Part shown: one piece after another, positions 1-7,237 of the stretch
Layout: each line of letters opens with the position of its first letter
How positions within the stretch are numbered: the first letter of the stretch is position 1
Source: Anaerolineae bacterium
Lineage (GTDB): Bacteria > Chloroflexota > Anaerolineae > JAFGEY01
NCBI GenBank assembly: GCA_016931365.1
Contig: JAFGEY010000080.1
Coordinates: 1 to 13,306 of the forward strand
Length of the DNA: 13,306 nucleotides
Direction of reading: 5' to 3'
Notes under the pieces: generated by a model
Seen by the model: only the letters and a program-made list of their open reading frames with translations
What the model was told of the DNA's origin: nothing
Databases searched by the model: none
Position numbers and translations under genes: made by a program

Positions 1-2147
1 CGCCCGCCGCGATGCGCTACACCGAAGCGCGCCTGGGAGCCATTGCCGAAGAAATGCTGGCCGATATCAACAAAGGAACGGTCGAATTTGCCGACAATTT
101 CGACGGTTCGCTGCAAGAGCCGTCGGTGCTGCCGGCGCGTCTGCCCAACCTGCTGCTCAACGGATCGGCAGGCATTGCCGTGGGCATGGCCACCAACATC
201 GCCCCGCACAATCTGGGTGAGCTGTGCGACGCGATCGCTTACTTGATCGACCGCTATCACGAGATCGATGAGGTGGCGGTGCAAGACTTGATGCAGTTCA
301 TCCAGGGGCCGGATTTTCCCACCGGTGGATTGATCGTCGGCGACGAGGGGATCAAGAACGCCTATGCCAAAGGCAAGGGACGCATTGTGATGCGCGCCGT
401 GACCCACGTCGAAGAGATGCGCGGCAACCGCGAGCGCATCGTCGTCACCGAGCTGCCCTACCAGGTCAACAAGGCGACGCTGCTGGAGCGCGTCGCCGCG
501 CTGGTGCGCGACGACAAGGTTTCGGACATCAGCGATCTGCGCGACGAGTCCGACCGGCGCGGGATGAGCATTGTCATCGAACTCAAGCGCGGCACCGATG
601 CGCAGGGCGTGCTCAACCAATTGTTCAAGTACACCCAGCTCCAGAGCACCTTTGGCTACAACTGCCTGGCTCTGGTCGATGGGACGCCACGCACCCTGTC
701 GCTCAAACGCGCATTGCAGATTTACATTGAACATCGCCGCGAGGTGATCCAGCGTCGCACCGCGTTCGACCTCGAACGGGCGCAAGCGCGGGCGCACATC
801 CTGGAAGGGCTGATCAAGGCTCTCGACGCCATCGATGCGGTGATCCAGACCATTCGCGAGAGCGAGGACGCCGAGACGGCGCGCACGCGGTTGATGGAGT
901 GCTTTGAGTTGAGCGAGGTACAGGCCCAGGCGATCCTCGACATGCAGCTCCGCCGACTGGCCAACCTGGAACGGCAGAAAATCCAGGACGAATACCTGGA
1001 GGCGATCCAGACCATCGCCTACCTGGAAGACCTGCTCACCAACCCGCTCAAAATCCTCTACCTGATTCAGCAAGATGTGCAGGAACTCAAGCAGAAATAC
1101 GGCGACGCACGGCGCACGCATATCGTCGGCGAGGCCGACGCCTCCCTGTCGGCGCACGACCTGGTGCCCGACGTGCCCGTGTTGATCTCGGTGACACAGC
1201 GCGGCTACATCAAGCGCACGCCGGTGCGCGCGTTCAAGCTCAACCAAAAGCAGAAAAAGAAAATGGTCGGCGTACCGGGGATGGAGACGCGCGAGGAGGA
1301 CTCGGTGCGCTATCTGTTCGCCGCCGGCTCGCGCGACGATGTGCTCCTGTTCACCAACCAGGGCAAGGTCTACCAGGAAAAGGTCTACCAGATTCCCGAG
1401 CGTGAGCGCGCCGCCAAGGGCATCCCGCTGACCAACCTGATCCATCTCGGCGCGGGCGAGCGAGTGACGGCAGTACTGTCCATCGCCGATTTCGAACAGG
1501 ACAAGTATTTAACCATGTTTACAGTACAGGGAAAGGTCAAGCGCGTGCCGCTGGTCGAGTTTGCGGCCGTCCGCGCCAACGGGCTGATCGCTTTTCGGCT
1601 CGACGAGGGTGACGAGTTGGGGTGGGTGCGGCTGACCAATGGCCGCGACGAACTGATCGTCACCACGGTGGGGGGCAAGGCACTGCGCTTTAGCGAAGAT
1701 CAGGTGCGCCCGCAGGGACGCGACGCGGCAGGGATGTTGGGCATCAACCTGTCGGAGGGGAATGGAGTCGCCGCGGCCGACACGGTCGCCGCGGCCGACG
1801 TGATCGAGCCGGGCGGTGAATTGTTCGTCGCCACGCAAAATGGCTTTGGCAAGCGCACCGCACTCGACGAGTACCCGCTCAAAGGTCGCAACACCGGCGG
1901 GGTGATCGCCTTGCACGAGCGATATTATGACCTCACCGGGCCGGTGGTCGCTGCGTTGATCGTCCAGCCGCAAGATCGTGTGACCTTGATCACCGCCAAC
2001 GGAATGGCCCTGCCCACCGATGTGGAGCAACTTCCCCAACTCTCGCGCACCGCGCGCGGCGAAATCGTAATGAACATCTACAAGGGGGATCGCCTGGCTG
2101 CCGTCGCCCGCATCGTGCCCGAAGCCGATCAGGAAGATGAGGAGTAG
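1..2147 (+). CDS. gyrA: DNA gyrase / type II topoisomerase subunit A, 5'-truncated by window edge
   Basis: This is the breakage-reunion subunit of a type II topoisomerase, which forms the transient phosphotyrosyl bond with DNA and works with GyrB. The reading frame is open from the first bases, starting at base 3. The sequence [11 protein letters not shown] contains the active-site tyrosine (codon 18-20), so only about the first 120 residues of a usual GyrA are missing. Conserved tower-region blocks follow ([36 protein letters not shown]), then a coiled-coil region (about 720-1130) and a C-terminal beta-pinwheel (about 1150-2100) with repeated blade motifs such as [14 protein letters not shown] and NGFGKRT. 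The canonical GyrA box QRRGGRG is degenerate (QKKKMVG, 1251-1271). An 18-bp duplication adds six residues in a late blade. The protein ends in an acidic tail (DQEDEE). A ParC-like or second GyrA paralogue cannot be excluded, but blades such as [14 protein letters not shown] favour GyrA. Confidence 0.88.
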   Translation, partial: PAAMRYTEARLGAIAEEMLADINKGTVEFADNFDGSLQEPSVLPARLPNLLLNGSAGIAVGMATNIAPHNLGELCDAIAYLIDRYHEIDEVAVQDLMQFIQGPDFPTGGLIVGDEGIKNAYAKGKGRIVMRAVTHVEEMRGNRERIVVTELPYQVNKATLLERVAALVRDDKVSDISDLRDESDRRGMSIVIELKRGTDAQGVLNQLFKYTQLQSTFGYNCLALVDGTPRTLSLKRALQIYIEHRREVIQRRTAFDLERAQARAHILEGLIKALDAIDAVIQTIRESEDAETARTRLMECFELSEVQAQAILDMQLRRLANLERQKIQDEYLEAIQTIAYLEDLLTNPLKILYLIQQDVQELKQKYGDARRTHIVGEADASLSAHDLVPDVPVLISVTQRGYIKRTPVRAFKLNQKQKKKMVGVPGMETREEDSVRYLFAAGSRDDVLLFTNQGKVYQEKVYQIPERERAAKGIPLTNLIHLGAGERVTAVLSIADFEQDKYLTMFTVQGKVKRVPLVEFAAVRANGLIAFRLDEGDELGWVRLTNGRDELIVTTVGGKALRFSEDQVRPQGRDAAGMLGINLSEGNGVAAADTVAAADVIEPGGELFVATQNGFGKRTALDEYPLKGRNTGGVIALHERYYDLTGPVVAALIVQPQDRVTLITANGMALPTDVEQLPQLSRTARGEIVMNIYKGDRLAAVARIVPEADQEDEE
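1767..1802 (+). repeat. 18-bp tandem duplication inside gyrA
   Basis: Two consecutive 18-base units begin with the same 15 bases, GTCGCCGCGGCCGAC, at 1767-1781 and 1785-1799. The units match at 16 of 18 positions. The duplication is in frame and encodes V-A-A-A-D-T followed by V-A-A-A-D-V. Typical GyrA proteins have a single short strand at this point between two pinwheel blades, so the extra unit looks like a six-residue insertion made by slippage or local duplication. Confidence 0.8.
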
Positions 2148-2154
2148 AAAATTA

Positions 2155-2940
2155 ATGCAGTTTTATTTTATCCGTCACGGACAATCAAAAAACAATGCCA
2201 GTTGGGATTCGCACGGCGACAACTATCCCCGCGTCGAAGACCCTGAACTGACCGAGATCGGCCACCGGCAGGCCCGGCTGGTGGCGCAGTTTCTGGCCTG
2301 CTCCGACGTATCGAATCCCGACGGCGAGGGGCAGGCTCAGGATTCGGGCAACTCGCACGGTCCGCTCCACTCGGCGACGCATCCGATGAATCTGAGCAGC
2401 CCCAGAAATCTGGGCCACTTTGGCATCACCCACCTCTATACCAGCCTGATGATCCGTTCCGTCCAAACCGGCACGGCGATTTCCGAGGCGTTGGGACTGC
2501 CGTTGGTAGCCTGGCTGGACGCACACGAAACGGGCGGCATTTTTCTAGAAGACTCGCAGACGGGTGAAAAGCAGGGTCTGCCGGGGCATAACCGGGCCTA
2601 TTTTGAACGTTATTTTCCGCACCTGGTGCTGCCCGACAGCCTGGGCGAACAAGGGTGGTGGAATCGCCCTTTTGAAGACTATGAGCAGCGCCCCACGCGC
2701 GCCAAACGGTTCGTCCAAGACCTGCTGGCCCGCCACGGCGGCAGCGACGACCGCGTGGCCGTGGTCAGCCACGGCGCGTTTTACAACTATATGGTGTGGG
2801 CCATCCTTGGTTTGAACCGGGAATGCGGCATCTGGTTTGCGATGAATAACACGGCCCTGACCCGCATCGATTTTGGCGAGGAGGTGCGCATTGCTTACAC
2901 CAACCGCGCCGATTTTTTGCCGGCCGAGTTGATCACATAG
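2155..2940 (+). CDS. Histidine phosphatase family protein, copy 1
   Basis: This is a phosphoglycerate-mutase-like (histidine phosphatase) protein of 261 residues. The N-terminal MQFYFIRHGQS carries the RHG signature with the phospho-accepting histidine at residue 8. The second arginine lies in the YTSLMIRSVQT block, an acidic residue in DAHETGG, and the second catalytic histidine in VVSHGAF. ATG 2155 is chosen because the RHG motif starts immediately after it and a GAGGAG Shine-Dalgarno (2139-2144) lies 10 nt upstream. The in-frame ATG at 2137 overlaps gyrA and would add residues before the motif. The gene starts 7 nt after gyrA, so co-transcription is likely. A Ser/Gly/His-rich, probably disordered insert (about residues 50-85) is longer than in copy 2. 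Family members act on small phosphometabolites or phosphoproteins, and the substrate here is unknown. Confidence 0.85.
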   Translation: MQFYFIRHGQSKNNASWDSHGDNYPRVEDPELTEIGHRQARLVAQFLACSDVSNPDGEGQAQDSGNSHGPLHSATHPMNLSSPRNLGHFGITHLYTSLMIRSVQTGTAISEALGLPLVAWLDAHETGGIFLEDSQTGEKQGLPGHNRAYFERYFPHLVLPDSLGEQGWWNRPFEDYEQRPTRAKRFVQDLLARHGGSDDRVAVVSHGAFYNYMVWAILGLNRECGIWFAMNNTALTRIDFGEEVRIAYTNRADFLPAELIT

Positions 2941-2948
2941 GAGATGTG

Positions 2949-3683
2949 ATGCAGTTCTATTTCATCCGTCACGGACAGTCGAGCAACAATGCGCTGCACG
3001 CGCAACTCGGATCGCACCTGGGGCGCAATGAGGACCCCGAATTGACCGCTGTCGGGCTTCAGCAGGCAGAATGCCTGGCCCAGTTTTTGGCCCGGCCTTT
3101 TACGCTGCCAGCGAGTGACGCCCAGGATCGCCAGAATGCCAGTGGTTTCAGCCTCACCCACCTCTACACCAGTTTGATGGCGCGCGCTGTCCACACAGCG
3201 ACGATCGTCGGCAAGCACATTGGCCTGAACCCGGTGGCCTGGGCTGATGCGCACGAGGAATGGGGCATTTACCTGCAGGACGAAACCACCGGCGAGCGTG
3301 TTGGACTGCCTGGCAAAAATCGCCACTACTTGGAGCAACATTATCCATCGTTGGTGCTGCCCGACTGGCTTGATGAGGACGGCTGGTGGAATCGCCCCGC
3401 CGAACCGATACAAGATCGAATTCCCCGCGCGCGTCGATTCCTGGCCGATCTGCTGGCCCGGCATGGTGACACCGACGATCGCGTTGGAGTCATCAGCCAT
3501 GGCGGGTTTTACCAGTGTGTGATGGCCGTCTTGTTCGACATTACCCTGATCGAAGGGCGCGTGCCAGATGGACTGCGTTTTTCGCTCAACAATTGCGCCA
3601 TCACCCGCATCGACTTGACCGACCGGACGCGGCTGATCTATGCCAACCGGGCCGAATTTATCCCTGCGGCGTTGCTGACCTGA
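2949..3683 (+). CDS. Histidine phosphatase family protein, copy 2
   Basis: This is a 244-residue paralogue of the preceding gene. It shares MQFYFIRHGQS at the N-terminus, EDPELT, THLYTSLM, GLPGKNR against GLPGHNR, a DGWWNRP/QGWWNRP block, LLARHG, the SHG catalytic histidine motif and a similar C-terminus (YANRAEFIPAALLT against YTNRADFLPAELIT). The catalytic histidine is residue 8 and the second is in VISHGGF. ATG 2949 is preferred over GTG 2946: the AGGAG at 2939-2943, which overlaps the upstream stop codon, is 5 nt from the ATG but only 2 nt from the GTG. This arrangement implies translational coupling with copy 1. The long low-complexity insert of copy 1 is shorter here. The pair is best explained by an old tandem duplication. 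The substrate is unknown. Confidence 0.85.
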   Translation: MQFYFIRHGQSSNNALHAQLGSHLGRNEDPELTAVGLQQAECLAQFLARPFTLPASDAQDRQNASGFSLTHLYTSLMARAVHTATIVGKHIGLNPVAWADAHEEWGIYLQDETTGERVGLPGKNRHYLEQHYPSLVLPDWLDEDGWWNRPAEPIQDRIPRARRFLADLLARHGDTDDRVGVISHGGFYQCVMAVLFDITLIEGRVPDGLRFSLNNCAITRIDLTDRTRLIYANRAEFIPAALLT

Positions 3684-3752
3684 CACTGCGACTTGTAGCC
3701 GCGTTATGCGTATGGGTGATGACGTTTGATCTGTACCAGATGAGGCAAATCA

Positions 3753-5693
3753 ATGCAATGTCCAGCCTGTGCCAATGAGAATAAACCCGGCGCGCTTTTT
3801 TGCGCTTTTTGCGGCTATGCCTTGTCGGCGCTCGCGCCAGACGATGACGAGCCAGAGTCGCTCCAGGCCGGTCAGTTGATGGATGGCGGCACTTACCGCA
3901 TCATTCGCCCGCTGGGCAAGGGCGGGATGGGCGCGGTCTATCTGGCCGCCAACACCAAAGCTTTCGATCGCCAGTGCGTGATCAAAGAAGTGATTGAATA
4001 TTACGACGCCGCCGATCCGGAGGAGCGTCAAAAAGCCATGCAGCGATTCGAGATCGAGGCGCGCATCCTGGCCACGCTCAAGCACCAGGGCATCCCCGAC
4101 ATTTACGCCTATTTTTCGGAAAACGGGCGCAACTATTTGGTGATGGAATACATCGAGGGACCTGACCTGGCCGATGGGCTGACCCGCGAACAAGACGATC
4201 AGATCGTCCGCGGCGGGCCGCTCAAAGCTGACGCTGTGATCCGTTACACCCGGCAAATCTGCGAAGTGCTGGATTACCTGGAAAAGCACCAGCCGCCGGT
4301 GATCCACAACGACCTCAAACCGGCCAACATTATCATCGACGGCCACACCGGGCGCGCGGTGCTGGTCGATTTCGGCACCGCCAGGACGCGCTATACGATA
4401 CAGCCGCCGCCTGCCGCCGCCCGCCCCGGCCGGCAGCAGTCGAGCATCTATGGCACGGTAGGCTATGCCGCGCCGGAGCTGTATGATGGCAAGGCCGAGC
4501 CGCGCTCCGACGTTTACGCGCTGGCCGCCACCGCCTATCACCTGCTCACCGACGACGACCTGCGCCTGCACCCCTTTCAATTCCCCAAGATGGAGATGAT
4601 CCCGCTGGCGCTGCGCGAGGTGCTCCATGCGGCACTGTCACCCAAGATTCAAGATCGGCCCACCGCGGCCGAGTTGGGTGCGCGCCTGGACGTGTTGCTG
4701 AATCAGGGCAGCCGCCCGCTGCCCGCGCTGACCTTTCCGCAAGGCGACCAGGCCGCGTCGCGCCGGGAGATGATCGACCTCAGCATCAAGCACTGGGATT
4801 ATGCCACCGACATTTTGTACGATGGCAGCATCACCCGCTGGCTCAACGACGCGATCCACGATCCGGCTGCCGTGCGTGCTGCCGAAGAGGCCACTCGCCG
4901 TTACGCCGACGATCACAACGCCGGGCTGGAATATTTTGTGCGCACCCTCGATCCCAAGGCCATGCCCGTGCCGCAACTCAAGGTGCTCAGCGGGCGGCTG
5001 AGCTACGACAACATCACCGGCACCGACAACTCGCAGCAGATCGAGGTCAAAAACACTGGCGGTGGCTATCTCTATGGCACAGTGAAAAGTTCAGAGCAGT
5101 GGGTCGAGGTGCCGGGCAAGCTGGCCTGCGCACCTGGCCAGAGCCAGACGCTGCCGGTGATCGTGCGGACTGCCGAGCTGACGTCGGGGCGCATCTACCA
5201 GGCCAAGGTCGAAATCCAGGCTTCCGGCGCGCAGTCGGCAGTGATTCCGATCGAGGTCAAGGTGCCGCCGCCGATTGTCGATGTCTCACCAACGCACATC
5301 GACCTGCGTTCGTTAGGTAAGGGGCAGTTGTTCACCGAACGGGGATCGTTTGAGGTGCGCAACCGGGGCAAAGTGGCCGCGCAGTGCCAGATCGACGGCA
5401 ATCCCGACTGGTTAGTGCTCGATCCTATCCGCTGCACGGTAAATCCGGGTGAGACCAGAGCGATTGACCTGGTCGGGCGGGCCGACAAGCTGCCGCAAGA
5501 CCCGCGCGGACGATTGGCGACGCTCCAGGTCAAAATTGCCGGCATCCAGCCCCGCCCGGTGACGGTCGCCGTGCGTTCCAACGCGCCGCAAGAGAGCCGT
5601 CTTGGTTCGACGATCATGATCGGCTGCGCGGTGGTGGTATTGATCGCCGCGCTGATCTGGTTTGCGCTGACCGTCCTGCCGCTGCTGCCGTAA
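3753..5693 (+). CDS. Zinc-ribbon Ser/Thr protein kinase with Ig-like repeats and C-terminal membrane anchor
   Basis: This is a Hanks-type protein kinase of 646 residues. Residues 1-24 form a zinc ribbon (C3, C6, C17, C20). The kinase domain spans about 48-318: P-loop GKGGMG (55-60), ATP-anchoring K78 in VIKEV, a probable alpha-C glutamate in FEIEA, catalytic loop HND (185-187) followed by LKPAN with N192, DFG at 206-208 and APE at 240-242. The catalytic loop is HND where most kinases have HRD, so it is of the non-RD kind. Two beta-sandwich repeats resembling Ig/ASPM-type modules follow (about 408-505 and 508-608). A single hydrophobic helix (about 621-642) ends the protein four residues later. 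ATG 3753 is supported by TGAGG 7 nt upstream and by the zinc ribbon starting at residue 3. The anchor's position implies that kinase and repeats all stay in the cytoplasm, unlike PknB-type receptors. Targets are unknown. Confidence 0.9.
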   Translation: MQCPACANENKPGALFCAFCGYALSALAPDDDEPESLQAGQLMDGGTYRIIRPLGKGGMGAVYLAANTKAFDRQCVIKEVIEYYDAADPEERQKAMQRFEIEARILATLKHQGIPDIYAYFSENGRNYLVMEYIEGPDLADGLTREQDDQIVRGGPLKADAVIRYTRQICEVLDYLEKHQPPVIHNDLKPANIIIDGHTGRAVLVDFGTARTRYTIQPPPAAARPGRQQSSIYGTVGYAAPELYDGKAEPRSDVYALAATAYHLLTDDDLRLHPFQFPKMEMIPLALREVLHAALSPKIQDRPTAAELGARLDVLLNQGSRPLPALTFPQGDQAASRREMIDLSIKHWDYATDILYDGSITRWLNDAIHDPAAVRAAEEATRRYADDHNAGLEYFVRTLDPKAMPVPQLKVLSGRLSYDNITGTDNSQQIEVKNTGGGYLYGTVKSSEQWVEVPGKLACAPGQSQTLPVIVRTAELTSGRIYQAKVEIQASGAQSAVIPIEVKVPPPIVDVSPTHIDLRSLGKGQLFTERGSFEVRNRGKVAAQCQIDGNPDWLVLDPIRCTVNPGETRAIDLVGRADKLPQDPRGRLATLQVKIAGIQPRPVTVAVRSNAPQESRLGSTIMIGCAVVVLIAALIWFALTVLPLLP

Positions 5694-5695
5694 AG

Positions 5696-5980
5696 ATATT
5701 TTACGACACCATTGTCCGCAGCTATGCCTTTCACCGTAATCACTATTTGGTGATCGCGCTGGCGCCGCTGGCGGGCCTCAGCCTGCTGGGGATGCTACTA
5801 TTGATCTTGCCCCTTCCGAGGTGGTTGGTGTGGACGATGGTCTTCTGCGCGGCGCTCAATGCAGGCAGCTCAGTTGGCGACCTGTGGCTGGTGCGTGTCG
5901 CCCTGGGGTACCCGTCCTCGACCTACATTGTGGACGAGCGGGACGGGCTGCGCGTTTTTATGCCGGTTGCAGGTTTATAA
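5696..5980 (+). pseudogene. DUF3267-like (putative zincin peptidase) C-terminal remnant
   Basis: The 94 codons after the kinase stop read as the C-terminal half of a DUF3267-type membrane protein: an FHRNHYL segment, a hydrophobic stretch with ALAPLAGLSLLG, a second hydrophobic segment, then NAGSSVGDLWLV and a VDERDGLRV tail. Family members normally carry an HExxH zinc motif and another membrane helix upstream, and neither is present. The frame has no ATG before the conserved part. The first plausible start is TTG 5747, with no Shine-Dalgarno, which would give a 77-residue product lacking part of the conserved block. The homologous frame begins almost exactly at the kinase stop, as expected if a deletion removed the 5' part of a neighbouring gene. 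A short functional membrane protein is a less likely alternative. The family assignment is from memory of the motif pattern. Confidence 0.6.
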
Positions 5981-5981
5981 T
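5976..5981 (+). promoter_or_regulatory. Possible -10 box upstream of the UroD-like gene
   Basis: A perfect TATAAT overlaps the stop codon of the DUF3267-like remnant, 85 nt before the UroD-like start codon. No convincing -35 hexamer lies 16-18 bases upstream (the stretch reads CGCGTTTTT), and there is no extended TG motif. It could drive the UroD-like gene independently of the gyrA-kinase group, but a chance match is possible. Confidence 0.3.
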
Positions 5982-6066
5982 GCCAGGCGGGTGTATCTAT
6001 TTCTGCGGCTGAATGACTTCTGCGCCTGTCCCACGAGGATGAAGCAGGCCACTATGGGAGGTAGCG

Positions 6067-7125
6067 ATGAATTCTTGCGAACGGGTCCTGGCTGCGCTGG
6101 ATGGCGGTGAGCCGGATCACGTGCCCTGCGCGCTAAACTTTTACCGCGTGGATGGCGTCAGCCTGGCCCCACCCGGCGCATATCGAGACGAGGATTGGGT
6201 AGATGCGCAGTTTGTCGAGTTTCCCCCGTCGCCGGAAGAAGAAGAGCTGCGCCGCCTGGCCCGCCCCTATCCACCGGACGTGCGGCTGGGCACCTTTGCC
6301 CAGGCGATGAACTATGCCAGTTGGGACTATCACCCCGAAACGCCCAACCGCTCCAATCCACTGTCCCGTGCCCGCTCCCTGAATGACCTGCGCCGCTTTC
6401 CTTTCCCCAACCTCAACACACCCTATCACGTCGAAGGGCTGGCGCAGCAGGTGCAGGCGCTGCACGCGCGCGGCCTGGCTGTCGGCGGCAACCTGCCCCA
6501 CCTGGGCGGCGAGCTGTTCGAGGCCGCCTGGCGGCTGCGCGGCCTGGAAAACCTGCTGCTGGATCTGGTCGAACGGCCTGAATGGGCGCACTTTTTGCTC
6601 GACCGGCTGCTCGACCTATCCATCCGCAACGCGCAAACGCTGGCCCGTGCCGGCGTGGACTTGCTGGCGCTCAGCGATGACGTGGGCATGCCGACGACGA
6701 TGATGATCGGCCCGCACACCTGGCGCGTCTTTCTCAAACCACGCCTGGCTGCCCTCATCCAGGCTGCGCGAGCGATCCGTCCCGGCCTGCGCGTCTTGTA
6801 TCACAGCGATGGTTATTATGAGCCGATCATCGCCGACCTGATCGAGATCGGCGTGAACGCCATCAACCCCGTGCAGCCCGATCACATGGATGCGGCGCGC
6901 ATCCGCCGACGGTTCGGCCCCCGGCTGGCGCTGTGGGGCACGGTGGGCCGGCAGTCCACTTTCAGCGCTGCCGGCCCCGCAGCGATCCGGCAAGAAGTAA
7001 AGCGGCGCATCGAGACGTTGGGCCGCGCCGGGCTGATCCTCTGTCCAGCCTATGACATGGGCGAGCCGGACATCCCCTGGGGCAACGTGGCGGCCTTTCT
7101 GGAGGCGGTGCGCGACTATGGCTAA
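6067..7125 (+). CDS. Uroporphyrinogen decarboxylase (UROD)/MtaA-like family protein
   Basis: This 352-residue TIM-barrel protein belongs to the UroD superfamily, which includes haem-pathway decarboxylases and methylcobamide:thiol methyltransferases. Supporting blocks are the N-terminal RVLAALDGGEPDHVP, GGNLPHLGGELFEAAWRLRG (140-159), ALSDDVGMPTTMMIGPHTWRVFLKP (201-225), YHSDGYYEPIIADLIEIGVNAINPVQ (245-270), WGTVGRQ (290-296) and a C-terminal CPAYDMGEPDIPWGN. The substrate-binding R-Q-A-G-R element of true HemE is absent, so this is not the haem enzyme. The HSDG block aligns with the zinc HxC site of MtaA-type enzymes but has serine in place of cysteine. A strong GGGAGG Shine-Dalgarno (6056-6061) lies 5 nt before ATG 6067. 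Homologues in environmental bacteria are often orphan corrinoid-linked proteins. No corrinoid partner is visible here, and the reaction is unknown. Confidence 0.8.
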   Translation: MNSCERVLAALDGGEPDHVPCALNFYRVDGVSLAPPGAYRDEDWVDAQFVEFPPSPEEEELRRLARPYPPDVRLGTFAQAMNYASWDYHPETPNRSNPLSRARSLNDLRRFPFPNLNTPYHVEGLAQQVQALHARGLAVGGNLPHLGGELFEAAWRLRGLENLLLDLVERPEWAHFLLDRLLDLSIRNAQTLARAGVDLLALSDDVGMPTTMMIGPHTWRVFLKPRLAALIQAARAIRPGLRVLYHSDGYYEPIIADLIEIGVNAINPVQPDHMDAARIRRRFGPRLALWGTVGRQSTFSAAGPAAIRQEVKRRIETLGRAGLILCPAYDMGEPDIPWGNVAAFLEAVRDYG

Positions 7126-7237
7126 GGGCGTTCAGGCAGTACGGCAGGACAAAGAACTGTTGGAAGAATTCGAGTAGTCCCCTTCAGCGGCGCATAGGAA
7201 GCGCTTTTGGCGTACGAATGACCTGTGCCGGCAGGCT
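7126..7237. other. Convergent intergenic region, no clear terminator
   Basis: This 112-bp stretch separates the plus-strand UroD-like gene from the minus-strand operon. It holds an 8-bp palindrome AAGCGCTT (7199-7206) followed by TT, and a weak CCTG/CAGG stem around TGCCGG (7222-7235). Neither is long enough to call as an intrinsic terminator on either strand. A 19-codon reading frame (7118-7177) overlaps the UroD stop but shows no other sign of being a gene. Confidence 0.5.

Noticed and set aside
3750..4628. Long minus-strand reading frame (292 codons) opposite the kinase
   Set aside because: It mirrors the high-GC codon pattern of the kinase on the other strand and shows no recognisable domain; the kinase motifs are unmistakable.
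5680..5720. Programmed frameshift joining the kinase to the DUF3267-like segment
   Set aside because: No slippery heptamer or stem-loop was seen at the stop, and the kinase ends naturally after its membrane anchor.
6067..7125. Naming the UroD-like gene hemE
   Set aside because: The N-terminal substrate-binding RQAGR element is missing and there is no haem gene nearby.
7118..7177. 19-codon frame overlapping the UroD-like stop codon
   Set aside because: It has no ribosome site, is too short for a coding signal, and may be chance; no homology can be judged.
7199..7235. Terminator between the convergent gene groups
   Set aside because: The palindromes are only 4-8 bp and lack a proper U-tract, so they do not meet the standard of an intrinsic terminator.
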